Assembly: GCF_034497705.1 (NCBI RefSeq)
Contig: NZ_JAXRUV010000008.1
Coordinates: 62,001 to 126,000, forward strand
Source: Marinococcus luteus_A
GTDB lineage: Bacteria; Bacillota; Bacilli; Bacillales; Marinococcaceae
Direction of reading: 5' to 3'
Length of the DNA stretch: 64,000 bases
Made by a program: the position numbers and the translations under genes. The notes under the pieces are model-generated. The model had not been told where the DNA came from. It did no database searches and worked only from the letters and a program-made list of their open reading frames with translations. Shown here piece by piece: positions 26,780 to 35,663 of this stretch. Positions within the stretch are counted from its first letter, which is position 1; each line of letters starts with the position of its first letter.

Positions 26780-27637
26780 TTGCCAAATATCGCCGTAGTT
26801 ACTGACAGCACCTCGTGCCTGAACCCGGAAGAACTCAAGCAGTGGGACATTCACGAAATTCCGCTCAATGTGGTGGTGAATGAAGAAACGATGCCGGAAA
26901 CGGACTGGGACGCTGCGACGTATTTCCAGACGATGAGAAATTCGGAAACGCTTCCGACCACGTCACAGCCGTCGCCGGGAAAAATGGAGGACCTTTACCG
27001 GGAGCTTGCCCGGGAGACCGATGACATTATTTCGATTCATTTAAGCAGCGGGATCAGCGGTACGCATCAGACAGCTGTCGCCGTTGCGGTGGACCTTGAA
27101 GACACCGTTCGTGTACACTGCTACGACTCGGAGATCAGCGCCCGGGCCCAGGGCTATTATGTATTGACTGCCGCTCGGATGGCTTCTGAAGGATACAGTG
27201 TAGCGGACATTTTTGCCGAGCTTGATAAAATCAAAGAAACGATGCGGGCGTATTTTATTGTCGAAGACCTGCGTCACCTGCAGCGGGGCGGTCGTCTGAG
27301 CGGAGCGCAGGCCATGGTCGGCAGTATGCTGCGCATCAAGCCGGTGCTCGAATTTACTGACAAAAAGATTGTGCCGTATGAAAAAGTGCGCACATCCAAA
27401 AAAGCGCTCGCCCGTATTCAGTCCCTCTTTTTGGAGGAAGCGGCCAAGGGTCCGCTTGAAGCAAGTGTCCTCCACGCAAACGCAGAAGAGGCCGGGGAAG
27501 CCTTCCGCCGGCAGCTTCAGGAAGCTTCGCCGGAATCCAGGATCGTTCTCGAACACCTCGGGCCGGTGATTGGCACCCATCTCGGTGAAAACGCCATCGG
27601 ACTCGCCTGGTACCGTCCTGAAGCCCTCTCCAAGTAA
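26780..27637 (+). CDS. DegV family fatty-acid-binding protein (YviA-like)
   Basis: The 285-residue DegV-fold protein has VVTDSTSCLNPEEL at the N terminus, TTSQPSPG, ISIHLSSGISGTHQTA (serine and threonine residues binding the carboxylate of a fatty acid), LRHLQRGGRLSGAQAMVGSMLRIKPVL and a C-terminal GPVIGTHLGENAIGLAW. DegV/FakB proteins present fatty acids to a kinase. Translation starts at TTG 26780 after AAAGGAGAG. The gene order degU-degV-comFA matches B. subtilis. Confidence 0.93.
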   Translation: MPNIAVVTDSTSCLNPEELKQWDIHEIPLNVVVNEETMPETDWDAATYFQTMRNSETLPTTSQPSPGKMEDLYRELARETDDIISIHLSSGISGTHQTAVAVAVDLEDTVRVHCYDSEISARAQGYYVLTAARMASEGYSVADIFAELDKIKETMRAYFIVEDLRHLQRGGRLSGAQAMVGSMLRIKPVLEFTDKKIVPYEKVRTSKKALARIQSLFLEEAAKGPLEASVLHANAEEAGEAFRRQLQEASPESRIVLEHLGPVIGTHLGENAIGLAWYRPEALSK

Positions 27638-27696
27638 TTCCGGCGGCCCCCGGGCCGCCTCCTCTTTTAACCCTCCCACGAAAGGAATCACCTCCT

Positions 27697-29154
27697 ATGA
27701 GTATGCTATTCACCTGGTTTACCGGCAGCAAACGGCCGGACTCAGCTTTTCCTTCCTTTTCCCCTGTTTCTCAGCCTTTCAACACTTCGTTACCTGAATA
27801 CGAACAGATGCAGAATCACTGTGCCGGCCGGGCGCTTCTCGCGCAGGAGCTGCCGTACGATCAAAAAATAGTCGAGACCTATGTGCAGGCAGGAGTGCTG
27901 CAGAAGGTGAGCGCCATTACACAGCAGGGCTCTTTTTGGCGGTGCCTGCGCTGCAGCAATCAAAGCCCCGGCCTGTTCGGCTCACATGCATGTGCCTGCG
28001 GACGCAAAAGGTGCGTCTACTGCCGGGAGTGTCTGGAAATGGGGCGAGTGTCATCCTGCACGCCGCTTTACTTCTGGACGGGCACCGAAGCGGCTCCGGT
28101 ATTTTCTGATCCGCTTGCATGGAATGGCCGTCTGTCTTCCGGACAGGAGCGGGCGTCCTGTGCCGCGATAGAGGCCAGCAGGCGGAAGCAGGAGCTGTAC
28201 ATCTGGGCGGTGTGCGGCGCGGGCAAAACCGAAATGATGTTTCAGGCGGTGGCTGAGGCGCTTGCCCGGGGGGAACGGGTGCTGTGGGCGACGCCGCGGA
28301 CGGACGTCGTGCGTGAGCTGTACCCGCGTCTTGCGGGGGTGTTTCCCGACGTGCCAACTGCAGCCTGGTATGCCGGCAGTCTCGACGCACGGCCGGAGGC
28401 GCGTCTTGTACTCGCAACGGCGCACCAGGCGCGCCGGTTTAAGGGCGCCTTTGATGTGGCGGTCATTGACGAGGTGGACGCGTTTCCATACGTGTTTGAC
28501 CCGGGTCTACAGCAGGCTGTGCGGGAGGCGTGCCGACAGGAAAAGGCGGTTATTTATTTAAGCGCCACGCCCGGAAGAAACGAACAGCGGCGGATGAAAA
28601 GCGGAGATCTGGCGTATGTAAGGGTTCCGCGCCGGTTTCACGGACAGCCGCTTCCGGTGCCTGTGTGCCGGTGGGCCGGAAACTGGAAGCTGCAGCTCTC
28701 CCGCGGGCGGCTGCCGCATGCACTGGTGCAGTGGTGCCGGGCACGGGACGAGGATTTCCCGCTCTTTATATTTGTTCCGTCGGTGGCGGTTATACGACCA
28801 GCGGTGGAAGCCATCCGGACAGAAGGCTTTCGCTGCGACGGTGTGCACGCTGAAGACGAAAAGCGTGAGGAAAAAATTACTGCTTTTCGGGATGGGAACA
28901 TTGATATTCTCGTTACAACGACGATTCTGGAGCGAGGCGTTACGATTCCGAAGGCTGATGTGGCAGTGCTTGGCGCCGACGATGATATTTTCACCGAAAG
29001 CGCCCTCGTGCAGATTGCCGGCAGAGCCGGACGGAACCCGGAAAGACCCGAGGGCGATGTCGTTTTCTTTCATTACGGCCGTACGAAGGCGATACAGCAG
29101 ACGATCCGTCATATCCAGACGATGAACCGGGAGGAGGCGGCGTCCAATGAATGA
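27697..29154 (+). CDS. comFA: Competence helicase ComFA
   Basis: The 485-residue DEAD-like ATPase drives DNA uptake at the inner membrane. It has a four-cysteine zinc site in the CLRC ... CACGRKRCVYCREC region (about 83-112), Walker A AVCGAGKTEM (171-180), Walker B VIDEVDAF (about 257-263), the SATPG motif and a C-terminal helicase domain ending QIAGRAGRNPERPEGDV. It overlaps comFC by 8 bases. Expression normally requires ComK, whose gene is at 36.3 kb. Confidence 0.95.
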   Translation: MSMLFTWFTGSKRPDSAFPSFSPVSQPFNTSLPEYEQMQNHCAGRALLAQELPYDQKIVETYVQAGVLQKVSAITQQGSFWRCLRCSNQSPGLFGSHACACGRKRCVYCRECLEMGRVSSCTPLYFWTGTEAAPVFSDPLAWNGRLSSGQERASCAAIEASRRKQELYIWAVCGAGKTEMMFQAVAEALARGERVLWATPRTDVVRELYPRLAGVFPDVPTAAWYAGSLDARPEARLVLATAHQARRFKGAFDVAVIDEVDAFPYVFDPGLQQAVREACRQEKAVIYLSATPGRNEQRRMKSGDLAYVRVPRRFHGQPLPVPVCRWAGNWKLQLSRGRLPHALVQWCRARDEDFPLFIFVPSVAVIRPAVEAIRTEGFRCDGVHAEDEKREEKITAFRDGNIDILVTTTILERGVTIPKADVAVLGADDDIFTESALVQIAGRAGRNPERPEGDVVFFHYGRTKAIQQTIRHIQTMNREEAASNE

Positions 29155-29869
29155 CGGTTCTTTTTTATCCTTTGCACGCGGATACTGCCTTTCCTGCCGG
29201 GAGCGACTGCAGACGTCGTGGACGTACCATAACCTGTTTACCCTGTTTACGTGGAGAGCAGAACCGCTGTGCGAAACCTGCACCGGGCAGCTGCCTGTCA
29301 TTACCGGGGCGGCGTGTCCGGAGTGCTCAGCGCCGGGGCACATAGACGCGTGTTCCGACTGCCTCAGATGGCGCCGGCGGACTAAGACTGGTGGATGGGT
29401 AAAAAACGTATCGCTGCTTCACTACGACGAGTGGATGCAGGCGTGGACGACCCGGTGGAAATTCCGCGGAGATGCGGTAATGGGCGCAGCATTTTATCAC
29501 AGTCTTCGCCGTGCGTACCGGAAGCATTTTCGGGGCTTCGTGCCGGTTCCCATTCCGATTACACCAGAACGGATGGCAGAACGCCGGTTTAATCAGGCGG
29601 AGGTGCTTGCGGCGGGTCTTCAAGTGCCGTACGCTTCGGCGCTCGAACTCCCGAACGGAGAGGGCGGCAAACAAAGCAAGCAGACGAAGCGGGAGCGGAT
29701 GCACACCGTGCGCGGATTTACCGTGTCTGCTCCTGACAAAATTATTGGCCGGAACGTTCTGATCATTGACGACATTTACACGACCGGGGCGACGGTCCGC
29801 GAAGCGGCGACTGTTCTTGAGGCAGCAGGAGCTGGTTCTACGGCTTCGCTTACATTGATCCGGGCTTAA
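29147..29869 (+). CDS. comFC: Competence phosphoribosyltransferase-like protein ComFC
   Basis: The 240-residue protein has an N-terminal zinc-binding region (CLSC, CETC, CPEC, CSDC; about residues 14-72) and a C-terminal phosphoribosyltransferase-like domain with VLIIDDIYTTGATVREA (204-220). It acts with ComFA in transformation. The start overlaps the end of comFA with GGAGGAGG upstream, so translation is coupled. A comFB homologue is absent between the two, as in many Bacillaceae. Confidence 0.95.
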   Translation: MNDGSFLSFARGYCLSCRERLQTSWTYHNLFTLFTWRAEPLCETCTGQLPVITGAACPECSAPGHIDACSDCLRWRRRTKTGGWVKNVSLLHYDEWMQAWTTRWKFRGDAVMGAAFYHSLRRAYRKHFRGFVPVPIPITPERMAERRFNQAEVLAAGLQVPYASALELPNGEGGKQSKQTKRERMHTVRGFTVSAPDKIIGRNVLIIDDIYTTGATVREAATVLEAAGAGSTASLTLIRA

Positions 29870-29927
29870 ACTCCGTGCCGATAGTGCCGATATAAGAAGC
29901 AACAATGAATCAAAGGAGAAACGAGCT

Positions 29928-30332
29928 ATGGGCGAATTAAAAAACTGTCCGTCATGCGGCAATTTGTTTGTACAGGCGCTCCGTGCTGTCTGTCCGGCGT
30001 GTCACCGGGCGGAGGAAGAGCGGTTCCAGAAGGTATACACATACGTAAGAAAAAGCAAGCACCGCCAGTCAACGATTCTGGAGGTCACCGAAGCGACTGG
30101 GGTCAGCGAGGAAAATATTTTCCGCTACATCCGTGAAGGACGCCTGAACCTGGCGCATCTGCCGAACTTCAGCTATCCGTGCGAGGGCTGCGGCGAACCA
30201 ATCCGTGAGCATCGGCTCTGCCGAACGTGCAGCGGTCGTATTTCTTCGGGGCTCGAGGCCGAGGAGAAGCAAAGAGAGTGGGAAGCCAGACAGGTTAAGG
30301 ATAAACGGTCGACGTACCGGGCGTGGGAATAA
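29928..30332 (+). CDS. yvyF: YvyF-like protein of the flagellar operon (TIGR03826 family)
   Basis: The 134-residue protein carries zinc-ribbon cysteine pairs at both ends (CPSC, CPAC at about 8-24; CEGC, CRTC at about 86-102) around a helical region (STILEVTEATGVSEENIFRYIREGRL) that looks like a MerR/excisionase-type helix-turn-helix. This matches YvyF, found just before flgM in Bacillaceae and regarded as a flagellar-region regulator of unknown mechanism. AAAGGAG precedes the ATG. Confidence 0.88.
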   Translation: MGELKNCPSCGNLFVQALRAVCPACHRAEEERFQKVYTYVRKSKHRQSTILEVTEATGVSEENIFRYIREGRLNLAHLPNFSYPCEGCGEPIREHRLCRTCSGRISSGLEAEEKQREWEARQVKDKRSTYRAWE

Positions 30333-30386
30333 TGAATGAGTCAAAAAGCGTGTATGTATGTTAAAATTTAAGTCTTAAGTACCAAG

Positions 30387-30412
30387 GAAAACACCGGCGG
30401 AATAACCGATAT
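30387..30412 (+). promoter_or_regulatory. SigD-like promoter upstream of flgM
   Basis: ACCGATAT (30405-30412) matches 7 of 8 positions of the SigD -10 GCCGATAT. GAAA lies 14 bases upstream, a weak match to TAAA at slightly short spacing. flgM has a SigD promoter in B. subtilis. Confidence 0.5.
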
Positions 30413-30465
30413 AAATAGTAACAAATCAGCCGGAGAGAAACGTCCGGATGGGAGGGAATCAACAG

Positions 30466-30732
30466 ATGAAAATTCATTCCGCGCATTCCGCTAATGCCAT
30501 ATACCGCAGCCAGGCCGCCCAGCAGCAGAAGCTGCCACAGGGGGAACAGGCAGGAAAAAAAGATTCTGTCGAAATTTCAAACGCAGCTAAAGAGCTGCAG
30601 CAGTCGGAGGCGATTGACCCGGCCCGCAGGGAAAAGGTTGAACAGCTGAAAGCCCAAATTGAAAACGGCACGTACGAAGTACGACCGGAGCAGACGGCAA
30701 AGAAAATGCAGGACTACTGGAACAATCAGTAA
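30466..30732 (+). CDS. flgM: Anti-sigma-D factor FlgM
   Basis: The 88-residue protein has the exact length of B. subtilis FlgM and its C-terminal sigma-binding region (REKVEQLKAQIENGTYEVRPEQTAKKMQDYW), preceded by DSVEISNAAKELQ. It holds SigD inactive until the hook is complete. Start 30466 (MKIHSAH) follows GGGAGGGAA; an upstream ATG reads through that ribosome site and is rejected. Confidence 0.95.
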   Translation: MKIHSAHSANAIYRSQAAQQQKLPQGEQAGKKDSVEISNAAKELQQSEAIDPARREKVEQLKAQIENGTYEVRPEQTAKKMQDYWNNQ

Positions 30733-30780
30733 CAGGCCGGTAAACGGCCTGTTGATACATATACATAAAGGAGCGGTCGC

Positions 30781-31266
30781 ATGAGCGTACAGAACATAGC
30801 AGAGCAGCTGAGTGCCCTGATTGAAGAGCACCGGGTGCTTCTCGGCATATCCGAACAGAAAACGCAGACGCTGAAAACAGGTGACGCCAGTGTCCTGCAG
30901 CAGCTAGTCCGCGACGAACGCCGCCAGGTGCAGCGTATTACCCGGATCGAGCGGGAGCGCCACCAGCAGGCCGCAGCGCTTGCAGGTGTCAGCCCGGATG
31001 ACGCTGTATCCATCGAGGCATTAAAGCCGTTGGCAGAGGTGGACGAGCGTACGAAGCTCGAAGCACTGCAGTACGAGCTGATTCAGGTGATGACAGCCCT
31101 GCAGCATCAGGAGGAGCTGAACCGGGCGATGCTTGAGGATGCAATGAAATACACGCGGGTGATGCTGAGCGCCATGCAGCCGCAGGAGTCCACGCAGTAC
31201 GACCGGAAGGGTCTGGCGCCGCAGCAAACGAAACGGGAATACTCGGTCTTTGATTCACGGGCATAA
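30781..31266 (+). CDS. flgN: Flagellar export chaperone FlgN
   Basis: This 161-residue helical protein sits between flgM and flgK, the position of flgN (yvyG). The N-terminal EQLSALIEEHRVLLGISEQKTQTLKTGDASVLQQLVRDER and the later YELIQVMTALQHQEELNRAMLEDAMKY match the FlgN family, which escorts FlgK and FlgL to the export gate. A clear AAAGGAG precedes the ATG. Confidence 0.9.
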   Translation: MSVQNIAEQLSALIEEHRVLLGISEQKTQTLKTGDASVLQQLVRDERRQVQRITRIERERHQQAAALAGVSPDDAVSIEALKPLAEVDERTKLEALQYELIQVMTALQHQEELNRAMLEDAMKYTRVMLSAMQPQESTQYDRKGLAPQQTKREYSVFDSRA

Positions 31267-31299
31267 GCAGCAGGTACATAGAAACGAGGAGGAAAAGGC

Positions 31300-32901
31300 A
31301 TGACTTCGACATTCATGGGGCTTGAAACAGCGAAACGGGCGCTCACGGCCCAGCAGCACGCGCTGCAGACGACAGGACATAACATTGCCAATGCCAATAC
31401 GCCGGGGTTCACGCGGCAGCGGGTCGACCTGCAGCAGAGTGATGCTTTTTCGAAAGCCGGCATGAACCAGCCGAGCACGCCGGGCCAGATGGGCACCGGG
31501 GTGGACTCCAACACGGTCGCGCGCATACGCGATCAGTATCTTGACGTGCAGTACCGGGGTGAAAATGCGAAGCTCGGCTACTGGGAAACGAAAAACGAAA
31601 ACCTTTCCCGCATGGAGGACCTCATGAACGAGCCGACCGATGAAGGCGTTGCGAACGCGATGGACGAATTCTGGAAATCGCTGCAGGACCTGTCATCGAA
31701 TCCGGAAGACTCCGGCGCGCGTTCGGTCGTGCGCCAGCGCGGGGAAGCGATGGTGGACACCTTTTCCTACATATCGAATTCGCTTCAGGCGAACAAAACC
31801 GACCTTGATGCCCAGATTGATAATGAAACCGGCCAGTTTAACTCGCTGCTCAGCCAGATCAGCAGCGTAAACGAACAGATTGCCGGGGTGGAGCCGCACG
31901 GCAAGGTGCCAAACGACCTGTATGACGAACGCGACCGACTGATTGATGGGCTGTCGGAGATGGCGACCGTGGAGGTGAAGCGCAATCCGAGCGGTGGGAA
32001 AGCGAACAGCAACGCCGAGGGCACCGTCGATATTTTCATGACGAGCGATACCGGTGACCGGCTGCAGAAGCTTGTAGACGGCAATGCGCTCGCGTACCAG
32101 GAAGTGATTGTGGAAAAATCCGACGGCCGGGAGGGTCATGTGGAAACGGTGAGCTTTGAGTGGGCGAACGGCAAAGCGGGCACCAACATCCCTGATCCTT
32201 CGGACAGCGTCAATGCGTTTATGCAGTCGAGCGGCAGCATGCAGGGCCTGCACGAGGCTTACGGCTACAGGAACGAAGACTCCGGAGAGGTGGAAGGCCT
32301 GTATACGGACATGCTGGATAACATCGACACGATGGTTACGACTTTCGCAAACGCACTGAATGACACCCACCGGGAAGGGTGGACGATGAACGACGTGGAA
32401 ACGGGCACAAAAGGCGAGAGCGTTGACTTTTTCAGCTTTGACCCGGCTGTCCTTGAATCCAAGGGTGCTGCCAGTGCGCTGCGCGTGAGCGGTGACGTAA
32501 AGAACGATTTAAATAATATCGCAGCCGCTTCCGTCTCGGAAAACGGCACGGGCTATGCAGGTAACGGCTCCAACGCGCTGAACCTGGCGAATGTAAAAGA
32601 TGCTGATTTAAACTTTGGCGCAGGAAACGAAAACTCCACCAGCGTGCAGCGGTTCTACCAGGGCGTGATTGGCCAGATGGCGGTGGACGCGAGTGAAGCG
32701 AAGCAGAAAACAAGCATTACCCAGTCACTCACCTCGAGTGCTGACGATCGCCGTATGTCGGTAAGCGGGGTAAGCATGGATGAGGAAATGGCCAGCATGA
32801 TCCAGTTTCAGCACGCCTACAATGCAGCATCCCGGAGTGTAACGACATTCGATGAAATGCTCGACCGCATCATCAACAACATGGGTCTGGTCGGCCGTTA
32901 A
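31300..32901 (+). CDS. flgK: Flagellar hook-associated protein 1 FlgK
   Basis: The 533-residue protein starts GLETAKRALTAQQHALQTTGHNIANANTPGFTRQRV, the conserved rod/hook N-terminal helix. Its C-terminal helix is VSMDEEMASMIQFQHAYNAASRSVTTFDEMLDRIINNMG. It forms the first hook-filament junction layer. AGGAGGAAAA precedes the ATG, and flgL follows after 18 bases. Confidence 0.96.
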   Translation: MTSTFMGLETAKRALTAQQHALQTTGHNIANANTPGFTRQRVDLQQSDAFSKAGMNQPSTPGQMGTGVDSNTVARIRDQYLDVQYRGENAKLGYWETKNENLSRMEDLMNEPTDEGVANAMDEFWKSLQDLSSNPEDSGARSVVRQRGEAMVDTFSYISNSLQANKTDLDAQIDNETGQFNSLLSQISSVNEQIAGVEPHGKVPNDLYDERDRLIDGLSEMATVEVKRNPSGGKANSNAEGTVDIFMTSDTGDRLQKLVDGNALAYQEVIVEKSDGREGHVETVSFEWANGKAGTNIPDPSDSVNAFMQSSGSMQGLHEAYGYRNEDSGEVEGLYTDMLDNIDTMVTTFANALNDTHREGWTMNDVETGTKGESVDFFSFDPAVLESKGAASALRVSGDVKNDLNNIAAASVSENGTGYAGNGSNALNLANVKDADLNFGAGNENSTSVQRFYQGVIGQMAVDASEAKQKTSITQSLTSSADDRRMSVSGVSMDEEMASMIQFQHAYNAASRSVTTFDEMLDRIINNMGLVGR

Positions 32902-32919
32902 GAAAAGGAGGAAAATGAT

Positions 32920-33819
32920 ATGCGAGTCACCCAGCAGATGATGAGCCAGCGCTCCACCGGCCACATCAGCCAGAGCTATGATCAGATGATGAATCTGCAG
33001 GACCAGCTTTCCACCGGTAAAAAAATTACCCGAGCCTCCCAGGATCCGGTCGTTGCCATGAATGGGATGCGCTACCGTTCCCAGGTCGGCGAGGTGGAGC
33101 AGTTTGAGCGGAACGTCGGCGAAGCGCACAACTGGCTCGACTCGAGCGATGCCGCTCTCGGAGAAGCAACCCAGGTAATACAGCGGGTGCGGGAGCTAGT
33201 CACTCAGGCGTCCAACGACACGTACGAAGGCGAACAGCGCGGCAATATTGCCAAAGAAATCAGTGAATTAAAGGAACAGCTGATCAGCTCCGCTAACTCG
33301 AAGGTCGGTGATAAATATATTTTCAACGGCTCCAATACGACAAATCCTCCGATTGATAAGGAAGCCACGGCAGACGGCGTAACAGCGGAAAGCTTCACGG
33401 GCCACGGCGATGCGGTGGAAATGGAGCTCATGAAGGGCATTAACATCGAGGTGAGTTCGGAGCCGGGCGGGGTTTTTAATGAGCAGCTTTTTGCCGAACT
33501 CGAACAGCTGCAGACCGATCTGGAAAATCCGGATACGACCGGCGAGGATCTGCAGGGATATCTGGGCACGCTTGACGAGCAGATGAACAGCATCGTAAAT
33601 GAGCGGGCCGAACTCGGCGCGCGCTCGAACAGGATTGAAATGATTGAAAGCCGGCTCGCCGACCAAAAGGTCATTTCCAACAAAATCATGTCCAACAATG
33701 AAGACGCTGATCTTGAAGAAGTGATTACCAATTTAACGAACCAGCAAACCGTGCACCAAGCGGCGCTCGCCTCGGCCGGACGGATTATGCAGACGACGCT
33801 CCTGGACTTTTTAAGATAA
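32920..33819 (+). CDS. flgL: Flagellar hook-associated protein 3 FlgL
   Basis: The 299-residue flagellin-like junction protein has the N-terminal QLSTGKKITRASQDPVVAMNGMRYRSQV and a C-terminal NERAELGARSNRIEMIESRLADQK ... ASAGRIMQTTLLDFLR. It forms the second hook-filament junction with FlgK. AGGAGGAAAA lies upstream of the ATG. Confidence 0.95.
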   Translation: MRVTQQMMSQRSTGHISQSYDQMMNLQDQLSTGKKITRASQDPVVAMNGMRYRSQVGEVEQFERNVGEAHNWLDSSDAALGEATQVIQRVRELVTQASNDTYEGEQRGNIAKEISELKEQLISSANSKVGDKYIFNGSNTTNPPIDKEATADGVTAESFTGHGDAVEMELMKGINIEVSSEPGGVFNEQLFAELEQLQTDLENPDTTGEDLQGYLGTLDEQMNSIVNERAELGARSNRIEMIESRLADQKVISNKIMSNNEDADLEEVITNLTNQQTVHQAALASAGRIMQTTLLDFLR

Positions 33820-33932
33820 AATTTTATAAAATGTGGGAAAATCTGTTTTATTATGAAGAGCGATTCAGTATACTGGTCTTTGTGACTGTCATCTGTTTCG
33901 CGTAGGCATTCAATTTACAGGGAGGCAGAATA

Positions 33933-34385
33933 GTGGAAATCGAAACGAAGCATTTAGGTGCTGTCACAATCGAAGAAGAAGATATTACCCGTTTTCCGCA
34001 GGGCATTCCGGCGTTTGAAGACGAACGCGACTTTGTGTTTCTTCCGTTCGACGACAGCGGCAGCCTGTTTATAATGCAGTCGGTGCAAAATGCGCACATT
34101 GCGTTTATTACAGCTGATCCGTTTGTGTTTTTTCCGGACTATGAGCTCGAAGTACCGGATACCGTCACGGAACAGCTGCATATCGAAAACCCGGAGCAGG
34201 TACTTGTCTATGTCACACTGACGCTTGCGAACACACTCGAAGAAAGTACGGCGAACCTGCAGGCACCGCTTATTATCAACGTCGAACAGAAGCTCGGCAA
34301 GCAGTGGCCGATGGCGCGGTCGCCGTATGAGACGAAGCATCTGCTGTTCCAGCGGACGCAGAAAGAAGGCACAGGATCATGTTAG
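33933..34385 (+). CDS. fliW: Flagellar assembly factor FliW
   Basis: The 150-residue FliW binds flagellin and CsrA alternately, coupling filament growth to flagellin translation. Characteristic are ITRFPQGIPAFEDERDFVFLPF, LFIMQSVQNAHIAFITADPFVFFPDYE, and LTLANTLEESTANLQAPLIINVEQKLGKQ. It starts at GTG 33933 after GGGAGG and overlaps csrA by 7 bases. The yviE gene that lies between flgL and fliW in B. subtilis is absent. Confidence 0.95.
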   Translation: MEIETKHLGAVTIEEEDITRFPQGIPAFEDERDFVFLPFDDSGSLFIMQSVQNAHIAFITADPFVFFPDYELEVPDTVTEQLHIENPEQVLVYVTLTLANTLEESTANLQAPLIINVEQKLGKQWPMARSPYETKHLLFQRTQKEGTGSC

Positions 34386-34606
34386 TACTCACACGAAAGA
34401 AAAAAGAATCGATTCGTGTCGGGGATGACATCTCGATCACTGTACTCGGAATAGAAGGAGACCAGGTGAAGCTGGGGATCGATGCCCCGGAGCATGTTGA
34501 TATCCACCGCCAGGAAGTATATGTCTCTATCCAGCAGGAAAACCGGCAGTCGCTCGCAGGAGATATTACGCTTTTACAGAAATTATCGGAAAATATCAAA
34601 AAATAA
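34379..34606 (+). CDS. csrA: Carbon storage regulator CsrA
   Basis: The 75-residue RNA-binding dimer shows MLVLTRKKKESIRVGDDISITVLGIEGDQVKLGIDAPEHVDIHRQEV, the complete CsrA core with the RNA-contacting Leu4/Arg6 strand and the C-terminal GIDAP-x8-R segment. In Bacillus it represses hag by binding GGA in the leader; both flagellin leaders downstream contain matching hairpins. Translation is coupled to fliW. Confidence 0.97.
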   Translation: MLVLTRKKKESIRVGDDISITVLGIEGDQVKLGIDAPEHVDIHRQEVYVSIQQENRQSLAGDITLLQKLSENIKK

Positions 34607-34956
34607 TTAAATGGCTATTCATTCACTACACACAACTAACGAACTAATAAAAATACTAAAAAATATGGAAATGTATCTAAAAAATGAACAATAAGGAAAA
34701 ATAATAGTTCTTTATTCATATTTATGATATAATTAATTTACGATAAGTGGAAAATGCCTAGGGTCATAGGGCTTCTTGTCGGATTCCGCAAAGTAAAGGT
34801 AGAATTTGTATACGGTCGTTCGAGTTCAGGGGATTGGTTGTCCTGCTGCAGTTTACAGAGAGAAATCAACAGACAAAAACGCAGAGGGCATGCTTGGGGA
34901 AAGTGTGTTCAACAAAAATAACATCACTTTCGGTGAGGTCTCAGGAGGAATACATA
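34607..34956 (+). other. Long AT-rich gap and leader before the LuxR-type gene
   Basis: This 350-base stretch holds no convincing ORF. The first half is very AT-rich and contains a TATAAT at 34728-34733, so transcription of the downstream gene could start near 34740, giving a leader of about 210 bases. The leader has small inverted repeats (CCTA...TAGG at about 34757-34770) but I do not recognise a known riboswitch. Confidence 0.4.
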
Positions 34957-35661
34957 ATGGCCAGGACTTACAGTCGCAACATCCCGGGAAGCAGAGTACC
35001 GATTTTATTTATCGACCTGCAGGGATCAGAAGTACTGCCGCAGGCAGCAGAATCAATGGGGAAGCTGGCTGTGCGCACGAATGGGGAAGAGTGGACCACG
35101 CTCATGCAGCGCGGTCTGCAGAAGGACACGCTTTATTACACAGCATGCAGTGATCTAGATGCGTTTGTACGTCTTCAGGAAGCAAAACGGGCCGGGTCCG
35201 CGTGCAGGATTGGTGTGAACCTGCCGGAGCGGCTCCGTCATTTGGTGGATGAATTCATCTGCCAGGATGTGACGTTGCTTCTCGCCGCCGAGCGCGACGA
35301 AGAAGACTGGCGCAAGCATTTTATGCGCGCCACGCAGTTTCAGACGTACATCGACCCGGTATTTCAGCCGCAGGTCGTGGAACGGTACCGTCGCATGAAC
35401 CAGCTGCAGGAAGAACCACCCGAACAGCAGCTCGAACTCGATGTGCATAAAGCACGCGGCACGCTGTCGGAAGCAGAAATCCGGATTTTGGAAAAAATCC
35501 TCGAAGGCAAAAGCAACCGCAAAATTGCCGAGGAATGCTTTCTGGCCGTCGCCACCGTAAATAACCACGTCAGCCACCTGACGAAAAAAATGCAGGCCAA
35601 CGACCGCACGCATACTATTAAGCGCGCGATTGAAGAAAACTGGGTCGAGTTTATCACGTGA
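34957..35661 (+). CDS. DegU-like LuxR-family regulator with a degenerate receiver domain
   Basis: The 234-residue protein has a C-terminal LuxR helix-turn-helix (GTLSEAEIRILEKILEGKSNRKIAEECFLAVATVNNHVSHLTKKMQANDRTHTIKRAIEENWVEF), close to DegU even after the helix-turn-helix. The linker TYIDPVFQPQVVERYRRM parallels DegU YIHPKVTQNLINEYRRL. The N-terminal ~130 residues occupy the receiver position but lack the DD pair, phospho-Asp and switch Lys. It therefore is probably not phosphorylated and may bind a ligand or partner. Start 34957 follows AGGAGGA. It sits between csrA and the flagellin genes. Confidence 0.8.
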   Translation: MARTYSRNIPGSRVPILFIDLQGSEVLPQAAESMGKLAVRTNGEEWTTLMQRGLQKDTLYYTACSDLDAFVRLQEAKRAGSACRIGVNLPERLRHLVDEFICQDVTLLLAAERDEEDWRKHFMRATQFQTYIDPVFQPQVVERYRRMNQLQEEPPEQQLELDVHKARGTLSEAEIRILEKILEGKSNRKIAEECFLAVATVNNHVSHLTKKMQANDRTHTIKRAIEENWVEFIT

Positions 35662-35663
35662 TA

